Origin: Bacillota bacterium
Lineage (GTDB): Bacteria > Bacillota > Clostridia > Christensenellales > CAG-138
Assembly: GCA_023390655.1 (NCBI GenBank)
Contig: JAEWCL010000026.1
Coordinates: 62,001-126,000, forward strand
Direction of reading: 5' to 3'
Length of the DNA: 64,000 nt
The position numbers and the translations under genes were made by a program. Every line of letters starts with the position of its first letter. Position 1 is the stretch's first letter. Under the pieces are notes generated by a model. The model was not told the DNA's origin, did not search any database, and saw only the letters and a list, made by a program, of their open reading frames with translations. This document shows, piece by piece, positions 17,475-26,662 of the stretch.

Positions 17475-18587
17475 TTATTTCAATAGCTCCAGCACCGCAT
17501 CCGCGAATGCCTGCGGGGCGTCCAGAAACGGGGTATGCCCGGCGTCGGGAATCAGCCGCATCTGTTTGTCAGGCGCTTCCACCGTTTTATAATAGTCCTC
17601 TACCAGTACGGCAGGGGTAATCCAATCCTGCTCGCCGGAAATATAATAAACCGGCACTTCATATGCGCCCAACCGGTTCGCATCAAACCCGATGCAGTCT
17701 CTCAGTAGCGGCTGCTGCAATTTCAAAAAATTTTCCATAGAGCCTCCTGAAGCCAAAAACCACCGCATATCCGTCAATGACATCTCCGGCGACGTCAGGC
17801 CCAGCCAAATCGTTTGCAGCATGGGCATTTCCCCGGCATAGTGAAAATAGGCCGCCCCGGCATGGCGGATATCCATGGTCAGCAAAAACTTTTTAGGGAT
17901 GTCCGTCGTATTTTGATACTGGGTCAGAAGTGCAGAAATTCCCTGTGCCGTTTCTTCATCCCCGCCTTCCCGCGCACGGCGGATACCCTCCTCCGCCGCA
18001 AACGCGTCACCTTCCATATTAATAACGCACTGGCCCACGCCGATATAGGCCTCTACTTTTTCCGGATGCTCTTTTATATACATGCTGCCCAGCACCGTTC
18101 CCCAGGAATGGCCAAGCACGATGACCTTTTCCTGCCCAAAACGTCCGCGCGCGTAGTCGATGATCGCATCGGTATCCGCGAGGATCGCCTCGGTATAAAG
18201 CGCTGCGCCCGTCTCCCGGTTTTCATAATAGGTCCTGCCCGAACCGCGCTGGTCAAAGTTCACGATGGTATAGTCCCGCTCCAATACGCGCTGGTAATAG
18301 GGCGAAAGGAATGTGACGGGACTGCCCGGCCCGCCGTGCAGCACCACAATGACGGGGTTGGATTGGTCCTCCCCGCGGATCTGCAAAAATTGGCGGATGC
18401 CGTTTAGCGCAACAAATCCGCTTTCCTGTATCCCGTTTGTGGATGTAATCTTTGCTTGTGACGCCCGGTATGTGCGGATTGCAACGACAGTCAGCGCAAA
18501 CAGCACAATCAGCGTACCGAGTACGATACCGATCCACTTGATCGCCGCCGCTATTTTTTTCCCCCAGAAAGAACGCGTTTTTCCCAT
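17475..18587 (-). CDS. membrane-anchored alpha/beta hydrolase, proline iminopeptidase-like (S33)
   Basis: One N-terminal membrane segment (about residues 17-40) precedes an extracytoplasmic alpha/beta-hydrolase domain. Motifs are HGGPGSP (oxyanion loop), FDQRGSGRT, nucleophile elbow GHSWGTVLG, an aspartate in SGEQDWITP and a histidine in DAGHTP. HGGPGSP and DQRGSG are hallmarks of prolyl aminopeptidase-type S33 enzymes. The substrate is unknown; an anchored exopeptidase or esterase is the likely role. It is monocistronic. Confidence 0.8.
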   Translation of the reverse strand: MGKTRSFWGKKIAAAIKWIGIVLGTLIVLFALTVVAIRTYRASQAKITSTNGIQESGFVALNGIRQFLQIRGEDQSNPVIVVLHGGPGSPVTFLSPYYQRVLERDYTIVNFDQRGSGRTYYENRETGAALYTEAILADTDAIIDYARGRFGQEKVIVLGHSWGTVLGSMYIKEHPEKVEAYIGVGQCVINMEGDAFAAEEGIRRAREGGDEETAQGISALLTQYQNTTDIPKKFLLTMDIRHAGAAYFHYAGEMPMLQTIWLGLTSPEMSLTDMRWFLASGGSMENFLKLQQPLLRDCIGFDANRLGAYEVPVYYISGEQDWITPAVLVEDYYKTVEAPDKQMRLIPDAGHTPFLDAPQAFADAVLELLK

Positions 18588-18686
18588 AATACAATACCAT
18601 CCCCGCTATCTTGCAGCAAAACCGGGCCGCCAAGACTTTCATACATACAATATAACATAAAAAAGTGTGCATCCTGTAAAAAAGCA

Positions 18687-18714
18687 GCAAAAAGGCCGCC
18701 CATTCAGGCGGCCC
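18687..18714 (-). terminator. terminator after the MBL-fold hydrolase gene
   Basis: Minus strand: GGGCCGCC, loop TGAAT, GGGCGGCC followed by TTTTT, just after the stop of the MBL-fold hydrolase. Confidence 0.85.
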
Positions 18715-18728
18715 GCATTCGTTCCAAA

Positions 18729-19544
18729 TTAAATTTCGTAAGTCATCATCTCCTGCACGACCTCCGCTGCGGGGAAGAACTCCTGCGCCTCCTGCTGCAC
18801 CAGGTCTTCAATGATTCCGCCGCCGCCCCACAGATGGGTGCACAGCAAGCGTCCGACGCCGGCCTTCTTTGCAATCTGCCCGGCTTCCCGCGCAGTCAGG
18901 TGCGGCACAAACTCCGTCGTCTTTTCCCTTGCAAGCAGGCCCGTATCCGCAAGCAGCACCGTCGCGTTTCTGCACAGAGGCACAAGCTTTTCGTTGTAGC
19001 AGGTATCCCCGGTATACACGAGGCGCTTAAGCGGCACATCCTCGCCATAGGCGGGCGGCCTTGGCGGCTCTTCCTCCAGAATATCCATCGCGTAAGAGGG
19101 CACGGGGTGGAGCATATGGTGGAGCGTAACCGTCAATGCGCCAAAGCGCATCTTCATGCCGTCCTCCATCTTCACCATGTCAAACGTACCCGCGGAGGAC
19201 AGCAGGCGGAATTCCGTTTCCGGAACCCCAGGCGATACCACATGCAAAGGCGTTGGAACATCCACACCCTTCTTGGGCAGCATCTGCAGCGCGTAGCGCA
19301 GCACCAGCATATCGGACATATGATCGCTGTGCAGGTGGGAAAGCAAAATCGCATCGACCTCGCTCAGCGGGCAAATGGAAAGCAGCCGGGAAAGCGTACC
19401 GCAGCCAAGGTCGATCACCAGTTTTATTTTTTTGTCGCGCGGGCCGTTTTTACCGGGCACAGCGGGCGCTTCGAGCAAATAGGAAGAGCATGCGCCGTTT
19501 GGTGCGGGAAAGGGTCCATATCGGCCAAGCACGGTTAATCTCAT
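18729..19544 (-). CDS. MBL-fold metallo-hydrolase
   Basis: Beta-lactamase-fold hydrolase with the metal motif SHLHSDHMSD near residue 89, later histidines in HMLHP and CTHLWG, and VYTGDT bearing the bridging aspartate. The arrangement resembles RNase Z/phosphodiesterase-like members rather than beta-lactamases. The physiological substrate is unknown. The start is one base after the stop of the upstream ECF-type membrane protein, so the two are probably co-transcribed. Confidence 0.85.
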   Translation of the reverse strand: MRLTVLGRYGPFPAPNGACSSYLLEAPAVPGKNGPRDKKIKLVIDLGCGTLSRLLSICPLSEVDAILLSHLHSDHMSDMLVLRYALQMLPKKGVDVPTPLHVVSPGVPETEFRLLSSAGTFDMVKMEDGMKMRFGALTVTLHHMLHPVPSYAMDILEEEPPRPPAYGEDVPLKRLVYTGDTCYNEKLVPLCRNATVLLADTGLLAREKTTEFVPHLTAREAGQIAKKAGVGRLLCTHLWGGGGIIEDLVQQEAQEFFPAAEVVQEMMTYEI

Positions 19545-19545
19545 G

Positions 19546-20109
19546 TTACTTCAACTGCCTTTTCGGTGGTGTGTAAAAATCATCCCGGGAACCAAATCCG
19601 GCCCCCTGGCGGTAGTTTTTCCCGCCCATCAAAAATAATACGGGCACGGCGATGATGCCGGAGCCAATCAGCTGCAAAATGTTGAAGGGGAGGCCGATCG
19701 CCGCCAGTATATAATCGCCGCGGAAAATCAGATCATAGAAGAAATATCCGCCGATCATGATACCGCCCGCCATGCCGACGGACTTGACAAGGTGCAACAG
19801 CGTATGCCCGCGCTTGAGATAGGACGCGAATACAAGCGCCATCCCCGCCTTAATGACCAAGCTTGCAGGCGCGTAGATTGCCTGTCCCACAAAAACGTCG
19901 GCAAGCGCGGAACCTAAGCCCGCCGCCAGCGCCGCCCAAGGGCCGCCCAAAAGCGCCACGGCAATATAGATGCCGATATCGCCCAGCGTCCAATAGCCAG
20001 AGGGTTTGTCCTGATGATGGATGTCAAACCGCAACAGGCATGTCAGCAGAATGATCACCAAAAACAGGATGCCTGTCAGTATCAGCGTTTTGTTGTCCGG
20101 CCTTCTCAT
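19546..20109 (-). CDS. ECF transporter S-component-like membrane protein
   Basis: Integral membrane protein of 187 residues with about five or six hydrophobic segments. The GDIGIYIAVALLGGPWAALAAG stretch followed by GSALADV resembles the substrate-binding S-component of ECF vitamin transporters. Such proteins borrow a shared EcfA/A'/T energising module, which is not encoded here. Substrate cannot be told; no recognised riboswitch was found upstream. It ends one base before the MBL hydrolase. Confidence 0.65.
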   Translation of the reverse strand: MRRPDNKTLILTGILFLVIILLTCLLRFDIHHQDKPSGYWTLGDIGIYIAVALLGGPWAALAAGLGSALADVFVGQAIYAPASLVIKAGMALVFASYLKRGHTLLHLVKSVGMAGGIMIGGYFFYDLIFRGDYILAAIGLPFNILQLIGSGIIAVPVLFLMGGKNYRQGAGFGSRDDFYTPPKRQLK

Positions 20110-20388
20110 GGTCGCTCCCCCTTACCTTTTCCTCAATAGGTTTTCGCAAAATACATCATTGCATACGCAGCAAACACCTTAAGCGATACAAACGGCATGC
20201 AGCACTGTGCTTTTTTATTAACCCGTTGCGCATATCGTCAAGCATTCCCGCACGCAGCGTCTGCCAAACCGCCCATTGGCACAAAATCGTTTCGGATTAT
20301 CCCACGGATTTCCCGCCGCCAGGCTATATACGAAATATTCGCAAACGTGGTAGACTTTGTACGGGCCGCCCTTTCAATGCCGCTACAG

Positions 20389-21204
20389 TTATTCGCGTAT
20401 GATTTCATCAAGCAGGCTGTCCAGGTCCACATCTCCGTCTTCATCCGCTATGCTCTCGGGTGCGGAAGAAGAGATTGTGCTCTTTGCCATCACTTCCTCC
20501 ACCGTCCAGATGCGTTCCTCCGGTTCATCATCGGCAGGCTCCGCAATGGGCGTCGCCTCAGCTATCGGCGCTTCGCTCTCCATAGGCTGCTCTAACTGTG
20601 CTTCTTCCGTCTGCTCACTCTGTTCCACAAACGGCAGATCACGGCCCTGCAACTGGTAGATGCCGTGCATGAGTTCCTGCGGCGTATGGTAATCCTCAGG
20701 CAGATCCGACGCATGGGTCTTGATCAGCGCGGAAAGACCGCGGCCTTCTTCGAGGATTTCGGGCGTAGTATCCGTAAGCGCTTCTATCGTGCGGGAAAAG
20801 CCGTCCGCCTGTGCCTTTGCCTGGCGCGCCGTGTCCAAAAGCGCGGCGTTAAGTGCATGGAGCCTGCTTTCAAAATCCAGAACGGAGGCTTCCGTCTGCG
20901 CAAGCCTCCGGGAAGCTTCGGCCTGCGCCGCTTCCACGATTTCCGCAGCCTTTAATGTGGCCTCCTGTACAAGCGCGTCCGCCTGCGCCTGTGTCTGCGT
21001 CCTGTAAGCGTTCGCTTCGTCCGTGATCCGCTTTGACTGCGCTTCCCCTTCGGATACGCGTTTTGCGGCGCTTGCCTGCGCATCGGTGAGCGCCTGTACA
21101 ATCGCGCGCTCCTGCATGCGGTATCCGTCCAATTGCTTGGTAAGTTCCTGCACCTGCGCCTGCAGACCGGCTACCTGCTGCTCCAGTTCACGCTTTTTGT
21201 TCAT
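20389..21204 (-). CDS. coiled-coil protein, DivIVA/ATP-synthase-b-like repeats
   Basis: Hypothetical 271-residue protein. About residues 1-150 are a long Ala/Gln/Glu-rich coiled coil with repeated EAQA/AxAxA heptads, and the last third is acidic and probably disordered. The start MNKKRELEQQ is used because GGAGG lies 8 nt upstream; an upstream GTG would be too close. It is next to ruvB on the same strand with a 39-bp gap. It could be a DivIVA-like scaffold, but the conserved DivIVA N-terminus is absent, so no function is claimed. Confidence 0.6.
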   Translation of the reverse strand: MNKKRELEQQVAGLQAQVQELTKQLDGYRMQERAIVQALTDAQASAAKRVSEGEAQSKRITDEANAYRTQTQAQADALVQEATLKAAEIVEAAQAEASRRLAQTEASVLDFESRLHALNAALLDTARQAKAQADGFSRTIEALTDTTPEILEEGRGLSALIKTHASDLPEDYHTPQELMHGIYQLQGRDLPFVEQSEQTEEAQLEQPMESEAPIAEATPIAEPADDEPEERIWTVEEVMAKSTISSSAPESIADEDGDVDLDSLLDEIIRE

Positions 21205-21243
21205 AGACACACCCTCCGTTTCATATTGCGACCGCAGTTTGTT

Positions 21244-22281
21244 TTATAATTCCATCCGTGCCTGCACAACCGTACCCGCGTCGTCCGGCGGCAGCTTGTA
21301 TCCCATATGTGCATAGGCCGCCGGCATCGCCACGCGTCCGCGCGGCGTACGGGCAAGGAACCCAAGCTGCAATAAATATGGCTCGTAAACGTCCTCAATG
21401 GTCGTTGCGTCTTCCCCGGTCGCCGCCGCGATGGTGTCAAGGCCAACGGGCCTGCCGTTGAATTTATCGATCATCGTATCGAGCATGCGCCTGTCCACCG
21501 GATCAAGGCCGATCTCGTCGATGCCTAGCATCTTGAGCCCCTGCTGCGCCATTGCAAGCGTGATCACGCCGTCGCCCTTCACCTGCGCAAAATCCCGCAC
21601 CCGCTTTAACAGGCGGTTTGCAATACGCGGTGTGCCACGCGCGCGCGAAGCGATTTCGACAGCGCCTTCCTCTTCTACATCGATATTGAGGATCTGTGCG
21701 CTGCGCGTAATGATATCGCATAAATCCTCGTTGCGGTAGAGCTGGAGCTGCTCCTTGATGCCAAAGCGATCCCGCAGCGGCGAGGTGAGCATGCCCATGC
21801 GCGTGGTGGCCCCAACAAGCGTAAAGTGCGGCAGGTCCAGCCGGATGCTTCTTGCCGAAGGCCCCTTGCCGATGATGATATCGAGCGCAAAATCCTCCAT
21901 TGCGGGGTAGAGCACCTCTTCGACCGTCGCGTTGAGACGATGGATTTCATCGATAAAGAGCACATCTCCCGCGGCAAGGTTCGTCAAAAGCGCCGCCAAA
22001 TCCCCTGCGTGGGAAATCGCGGGGCCGGAAGTCACCCTAAGGTTTCCGCCCATCTCGTTTGCGATAATGGCGGCAAGCGTCGTCTTCCCAAGCCCCGGCG
22101 GCCCGTAAAGAAGGGCATGGTCCAAGGGTTCCCCCCTGTCACGCGCGGCCTGGATATAGATGCGCATGTGCTCCTTGACTTCCCCCTGGCCGATGTATTC
22201 ATTTAAGAACCGCGGCCTGAGGCTGTATTCTGTTTGCATATCCTCTTCGCGAAGCGAAGAGGAAAGCAGGCGGTCTTCCAC
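21244..22281 (-). CDS. ruvB: Holliday junction branch migration ATPase RuvB
   Basis: Hexameric AAA+ motor that drives branch migration with RuvA. Walker A GPPGLGKTT is near residue 60, Walker B FIDEIHRL near 110, sensor GATTRMG near 155, and a C-terminal winged-helix DNA-binding domain ends the 345 residues. It begins with GTG, 6 nt from a GGGGGG ribosome binding site. It is the third gene of a ruvC-ruvA-ruvB run. Confidence 0.97.
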   Translation of the reverse strand: MEDRLLSSSLREEDMQTEYSLRPRFLNEYIGQGEVKEHMRIYIQAARDRGEPLDHALLYGPPGLGKTTLAAIIANEMGGNLRVTSGPAISHAGDLAALLTNLAAGDVLFIDEIHRLNATVEEVLYPAMEDFALDIIIGKGPSARSIRLDLPHFTLVGATTRMGMLTSPLRDRFGIKEQLQLYRNEDLCDIITRSAQILNIDVEEEGAVEIASRARGTPRIANRLLKRVRDFAQVKGDGVITLAMAQQGLKMLGIDEIGLDPVDRRMLDTMIDKFNGRPVGLDTIAAATGEDATTIEDVYEPYLLQLGFLARTPRGRVAMPAAYAHMGYKLPPDDAGTVVQARMEL

Positions 22282-22329
22282 TGTTGTCCCCCCGGCGGCA
22301 TTCGCCGCTATTCTTTATTTCGGTATTTT

Positions 22330-22920
22330 TCAGTTTTTCGCAAGTCTTCTGAGCGCCTGTGTAATCATTTCTTCAATGCTGTCGGTCGCCTCTACCGCGG
22401 CAACCGCACGGGACGCGGACGCGCCGTCATACCCCAGGCTCATCAGCGCCGCAACGGCCTCCGCCCGGAAATCCGAACCCTGCGCCGCGGTTTGCGGCAG
22501 GCCTGCGCCTGCCATTTCCTCCACACCGACTTTTTCTTTTAACTCCAGCAGCACGCGCTGCGCCGTCTTCTTGCCCATGCCCGGTACGCGGGAAAATGCC
22601 GCCGCGTTGTCCGTTACAATTGCCGCCGCAACATCCGACGGCGTAAGGATCGATAATATGGAAAGCGCGAGCTTGGGGCCTACGCGCGTGACGCCGAGTA
22701 ACCTTCGGAACATGGCGCGCTCCGCTTCTTCAGAAAACCCATAGAGCGCCATGATGTCTTCCGCCAGATGCAAATGTGTATACAGCCTTGCCTTATCCCC
22801 CGTATGGAGGGTCCCCAGCGTTTTGGCGCTGCAAAAAAGCTCATATCCCACGCCCGCGGCTTCAAGCACCGCGCGGTCCGCAAAAAGGTCTACAACTTCG
22901 CCTCGGATATGTGCGTACAT
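22330..22920 (-). CDS. ruvA: Holliday junction DNA helicase subunit RuvA
   Basis: Tetrameric four-way-junction binding protein. It starts MYAHIRGEVVD in the N-terminal OB fold, has two helix-hairpin-helix motifs (VTRVGPKLAL and VPGMGKKTAQRV) at about 72-130, and a flexible linker to a C-terminal RuvB-binding domain. At 196 residues it is of usual length. It lies 51 bp after ruvC. Confidence 0.96.
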   Translation of the reverse strand: MYAHIRGEVVDLFADRAVLEAAGVGYELFCSAKTLGTLHTGDKARLYTHLHLAEDIMALYGFSEEAERAMFRRLLGVTRVGPKLALSILSILTPSDVAAAIVTDNAAAFSRVPGMGKKTAQRVLLELKEKVGVEEMAGAGLPQTAAQGSDFRAEAVAALMSLGYDGASASRAVAAVEATDSIEEMITQALRRLAKN

Positions 22921-22971
22921 GCTTCCTCCTCAACCGGCGCTTCCGTATAAAGGGGTTGTCCGGCGTTTTTT

Positions 22972-23484
22972 CTATTTGATACGGAACTCCTGGGCGGCAG
23001 GGCCCATGGTGTTGGCGTGGCAGATGGCCACCGCAAGCGCGTCCGCCGCATCATCCGGCTTTGGAATTGCCTTCAGGCAAAGAAGCGCGCGTACCATGTG
23101 CTGTACCTGCTTTTTGTCCGCATGGCCGTTGCCCGTTACCGCAAGCTTGATCTGCATGGGTGTATATTCATACAACGGCAGGCCGCTCTGCTGGGCCGCG
23201 AGTATCGCAACCCCGCGCCCCGCGCCCACCTGAATGGCCGTCGTTACATTGCGGTAAAAAAACAGTTCCTCAAACGCGACCTGGTCGGGCCTAAATGTCG
23301 CAACCAGCTGGCGCGTACCAAGGTAAAGCCGCTCCAAGCGCTCTGCAAAGGGCATTTCAGATGGCGTTTCGATGACCCCGCAATCGACCGGCTTAAGCGC
23401 CGTACCGTGTGTCTCCACCACGCCGTAGCCTAAAATGGCATATCCCGGATCGATGCCCAATATCACCAAAATACTTCGCCTCAT
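22972..23484 (-). CDS. ruvC: crossover junction endodeoxyribonuclease RuvC
   Basis: Dimeric resolvase that cuts Holliday junctions. Catalytic acids are visible in GIDPG (Asp near 11), FEELFF (Glu near 71) and DAADALAVA (Asp near 145). The given start makes 170 residues, but a GTG or TTG about 15-18 bases downstream, with GAGG upstream, would begin closer to the usual VILGIDPG, so the exact start is open. Confidence 0.94.
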   Translation of the reverse strand: MRRSILVILGIDPGYAILGYGVVETHGTALKPVDCGVIETPSEMPFAERLERLYLGTRQLVATFRPDQVAFEELFFYRNVTTAIQVGAGRGVAILAAQQSGLPLYEYTPMQIKLAVTGNGHADKKQVQHMVRALLCLKAIPKPDDAADALAVAICHANTMGPAAQEFRIK

Positions 23485-23642
23485 CCGTATATTCGTTCTG
23501 TTCTATTGTAACATGAAGTACATAGCCCGTAAATGACGCTTCTGTTAAAAATAGCCCGTTCCGGAAGCCGCAGTAAGCAATGGATTCACCCGGCGCGCTG
23601 GCCCGACGGCCGCTTTTACCCTCTACCGCACTGCAAACGCTT

Positions 23643-23661
23643 GAAATAGCGGCGCTATTTC
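23643..23661. repeat. short palindrome in the ruvC/panT divergent gap
   Basis: GAAATAGC, GGC, GCTATTTC. The roughly 330-bp gap between ruvC (minus) and panT (plus) holds this palindrome and the panT promoter and nothing else recognised. Confidence 0.4.
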
Positions 23662-23753
23662 TTCGACTTTGCTTCTTACGGGCCACAAAGCCCTCTCGCT
23701 AATCCAGCACCCCGTCTTTCACCAATGCTTGTCCCGAAATATACGCGCCTTGA

Positions 23754-23782
23754 TTGTACGTTTTCGGCAAAGCTGTTATAAT
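23754..23782 (+). promoter_or_regulatory. panT-coaX promoter
   Basis: TTGTAC, a 17-bp spacer and a perfect TATAAT, about 35 bp before panT; a GGGGAGGA ribosome binding site follows. Confidence 0.75.
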
Positions 23783-23818
23783 AGCACAAAAGTATCCCAA
23801 GGGGAGGACAATGCGACC

Positions 23819-24406
23819 ATGCAACATATGTCCACAAAAAAGCTGGTGCTCTACGCGCTGTTCATCGGTTTGATCTTCTTTCTGGGCCTCACACCTTGGG
23901 GGTTGATTCCTTTGGGATTCATCAACGTCACGGTGCTGTGTATCCCCACCATTGTCGGGACGCTGGTGCTGGGGATAAAAGCGGGCTTTTTGTTCGGCTT
24001 CTTCTTTGGGACAGCCAGCCTGATGAGCGTACTTGGGCTTTCCATGGTGCCGCCCAGCATGCTTGCGGGCACGCTGCTCGCGCAGAATCCCCTGTTCGCG
24101 GTGCTCATGTGCTATATACCGCGCCTGCTTGTGCCGGCTACAACCTACTTGGTTTACCGCCTTTTAAACCGGGACGGCAGCCCAAAACGGCTCAGCGCCA
24201 TACCGGCGGCTGTGGCGGGCTCGCTGACCAACACCATCTGTTATCTCGGCCTGATGCTGCTGTTCTTCTCGCTTTCCGGCCTTGACTATACGCCTGTGCT
24301 GACCATCATCGGCGGAACGGGCATCATCGCAGGGACGACGGAAGCAATCGCCGCCGCCGTGATTGCAACCCCCACCGCGATTGCGCTCAACAAACTGGTA
24401 AAGTGA
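23819..24406 (+). CDS. pantothenate ECF transporter S-component, PanT-like
   Basis: Integral membrane protein of 196 residues with about six hydrophobic helices and the pattern of ECF S-components (KLVLYALFIGLIFFLGLTP at the N-terminus). The next gene, 13 bp downstream, is coaX, which phosphorylates pantothenate, so vitamin B5 is the likely substrate by context. Energy-coupling subunits are not in this window. A longer upstream frame exists but lies 5' of the promoter and is rejected; GGGGAGG precedes the chosen ATG by 11 nt. Confidence 0.8.
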   Translation: MQHMSTKKLVLYALFIGLIFFLGLTPWGLIPLGFINVTVLCIPTIVGTLVLGIKAGFLFGFFFGTASLMSVLGLSMVPPSMLAGTLLAQNPLFAVLMCYIPRLLVPATTYLVYRLLNRDGSPKRLSAIPAAVAGSLTNTICYLGLMLLFFSLSGLDYTPVLTIIGGTGIIAGTTEAIAAAVIATPTAIALNKLVK

Positions 24407-24419
24407 GAGTCTTGGAACG

Positions 24420-25184
24420 ATGCTTCTTGCACTTGATATTGGAAATACCAACATTAAAATCGCCCTGTTTGACGGATTAAACCTGCTGCACTCCTGGCGT
24501 GTCGCCGTGGACCGCAAACGTACGGCGGATGAATACGGCGTGCAGATGAGTTCTTTTTTTGCGCACCTTGGGTTGTCCACAACGGATGTAAACGGCATCA
24601 TCGTTTCGTCCGTTGTGCCTTCGTTCAACTACACGATCGACCATATGTTCAACATCTATTTCCCCGGCATTGCGCCCATGCAAGTGCACGCGGGATTGCG
24701 CACGGATTTATATTATGAATACGATGCGCCGCAGAAGCTTGGCTCTGACCGTATCTGTAACGCCGTCGCCGCGAATAGGCTCTATGGCGGTAACTGCATC
24801 ACGGTGGATTTCGGCACCGCGACCACGTTTAACGTCATGGCCGGGCCGCGGTTTTTGGGCGGCATGATCTGCCCGGGGTTTAAGGTGAGCACCACGGCAC
24901 TCATTGAAAACACGGCCATGCTCCCTAAAGTGGAGTTTACAAAACCCAAGCGGGTCATCGGCACCAATACGGAGCACTGCCTGCAATCGGGCATTCTCTA
25001 CGGCTATGTCGGCCTGGTGGAATACCTTGTAAAAAAAGCGCAGCAGGAGCTTGGCGCGGATGCAAAAGTAATCGGCACCGGCGGTATGGGCGAGCTGATT
25101 AACGCAGAATCCGATTGTATCGATGTGCTAAACCCCATCCTTACCCTGCAGGGATTGGCAATCATTTATGAAATGAACCGCTGA
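24420..25184 (+). CDS. coaX: type III pantothenate kinase
   Basis: First committed enzyme of coenzyme A synthesis in many Firmicutes, an ASKHA-fold kinase using ATP and a monovalent cation. DIGNTNIKIALFDG at residues 6-19 is the phosphate-binding loop, DFGTATTFN near 130 the second, and a GTGGMGEL turn near the C-terminus completes the fold. At 254 residues it is of usual size. It is co-transcribed with the upstream putative pantothenate transporter. Confidence 0.95.
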   Translation: MLLALDIGNTNIKIALFDGLNLLHSWRVAVDRKRTADEYGVQMSSFFAHLGLSTTDVNGIIVSSVVPSFNYTIDHMFNIYFPGIAPMQVHAGLRTDLYYEYDAPQKLGSDRICNAVAANRLYGGNCITVDFGTATTFNVMAGPRFLGGMICPGFKVSTTALIENTAMLPKVEFTKPKRVIGTNTEHCLQSGILYGYVGLVEYLVKKAQQELGADAKVIGTGGMGELINAESDCIDVLNPILTLQGLAIIYEMNR

Positions 25185-25237
25185 CCGGTATTTTCCCGGC
25201 AAGCGGATTGATAAAACATTTTAAGAGAGGTACAACT

Positions 25238-26542
25238 ATGAAACAGGTCCACGTTGCAATATTGGGATTTGGCGTCGTCGGTTCGGGCGTATACAGGCTG
25301 CTTACCGAAAATCACTCGGATATCCTGCACCGGGAAGAAATCGATTTTCAGGTGAGGCATGTCCTCATCAAGGATTTTACCAATGAGCCCAACCTTGCCC
25401 TTGCGCCGCGCGAGGTGTTCACCACTTCCCTGGACGAAATCGTCAACGACGCTTCCGTTTCCATCGTTGTGGAATGCATGGGCGGCGTGGAGCCCGCACG
25501 CACGTTTATCCTCAGCGCGCTCAATGCCGGGAAAACGGTTGTTACCTCCAACAAGGAGGTTATCAGCAAGCACTGGTATGCCTTTGAGGAAGCCGCAAGA
25601 AACAGCGGCGCGGGCCTCTACATTGAAGCGACCGTAGGCGGTGGCATTCCGCTGCTGCGCACCATCACGGATTCTCTCCAGGGCAACAACATCTCAAGCG
25701 TCATGGGGATTATCAACGGTACCACAAACTATATCCTCACCAGCATGAGCGAGCAGGGGCGCGAGTTTGACGAGGTATTAAAGGAAGCGCAGTCTTTGGG
25801 CTACGCGGAAGCCAACCCCGTTGCCGATGTGGAAGGATACGACGCAACCTACAAGCTCTCCATCCTTTCCTCGCTGTGCTTCCATACGCATATGCCCATC
25901 GACGTCATCCACCGCGAGGGCATTACCAACCTGACCAAGGCGGATTTTGACACCGCCCGCCAGCTCGGCTATGAGATTAAGCTGCTGGCAATCGGCAAAA
26001 AAGCGGCGGGCAACCATGTGGAAGTACGCGTGCACCCCACCATGCTTCCTAAAACGCATCCGCTCGCAGCTATCCGCGGTTCCTTTAACGCCGTATTCAT
26101 CACCGGCAACGCCGTAGGAGAAGTCATGCTCTATGGCCGTGGCGCAGGGCAGATGCCCACCGCCTCCGCAGTCGTCGGCGATATGATCTACGCCTGCCAC
26201 CATACGGATAAGCACCGTTACAACTCCTTCCGCAACATTCCGGATATGGACGCCGATACGCACCTTGTAAGGGATTGGGAAAGCGTATATTGTATCCGCA
26301 CCCGCGTGCTTGATAAACCCGGTGTTTTAAGCTCCATTGCGGGCGCGTTTGCGAACCACGGCGTCTCCCTCAAATCCGTTCTGCAGCTGGCAGACCCCGA
26401 GAAACACGGCGATAAACAGGTGGCCTGGATCACGTTTGTCACCCATAAAGCGCGCGAATTGGGCGTGCAGGATGCGCTCAAGGAAATCGAAAATATGGAC
26501 ACAACGCAATGCGTGGAGAGCATCATCCGCGTAGAGGAATAA
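25238..26542 (+). CDS. hom: homoserine dehydrogenase with C-terminal ACT domain
   Basis: Reduces aspartate semialdehyde to homoserine, the branch point to threonine and methionine. The NAD(P) loop GFGVVGSGVY is at residues 9-18, NKEVISKH near 105, the catalytic-domain GIINGTTNYIL near 165 and YAEANPVADVEGYDA near 190. About residues 345-434 form an ACT domain, normally a threonine feedback site. The start MKQVHVAILG follows AGAGG. It is followed by a strong terminator. Confidence 0.96.
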   Translation: MKQVHVAILGFGVVGSGVYRLLTENHSDILHREEIDFQVRHVLIKDFTNEPNLALAPREVFTTSLDEIVNDASVSIVVECMGGVEPARTFILSALNAGKTVVTSNKEVISKHWYAFEEAARNSGAGLYIEATVGGGIPLLRTITDSLQGNNISSVMGIINGTTNYILTSMSEQGREFDEVLKEAQSLGYAEANPVADVEGYDATYKLSILSSLCFHTHMPIDVIHREGITNLTKADFDTARQLGYEIKLLAIGKKAAGNHVEVRVHPTMLPKTHPLAAIRGSFNAVFITGNAVGEVMLYGRGAGQMPTASAVVGDMIYACHHTDKHRYNSFRNIPDMDADTHLVRDWESVYCIRTRVLDKPGVLSSIAGAFANHGVSLKSVLQLADPEKHGDKQVAWITFVTHKARELGVQDALKEIENMDTTQCVESIIRVEE

Positions 26543-26569
26543 GCGAATTTCCCTATAGCAAAGGAAACG

Positions 26570-26618
26570 CTGTCCGAAAGCGAAGCTGTTCAGCAATCCG
26601 CTTCCGGACAGTTTTTTT
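26570..26618 (+). terminator. hom terminator
   Basis: CTGTCCGAAAGCG pairs with CGCTTCCGGACAG (one bulge) around a 15-nt loop, followed by seven T. Confidence 0.9.
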
Positions 26619-26662
26619 GTACCCCGCATCCACAATTTTATAGGATCGGAGCGTAAAAACGC

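Noticed and set aside
20238..20444. Small minus-strand frame upstream of the ECF-like gene
   Set aside because: Overlaps the 3' end of the coiled-coil gene, no ribosome binding site or pattern; the region is probably an untranslated leader. I looked for a TPP, FMN, cobalamin or preQ1 riboswitch here and found no recognisable core.
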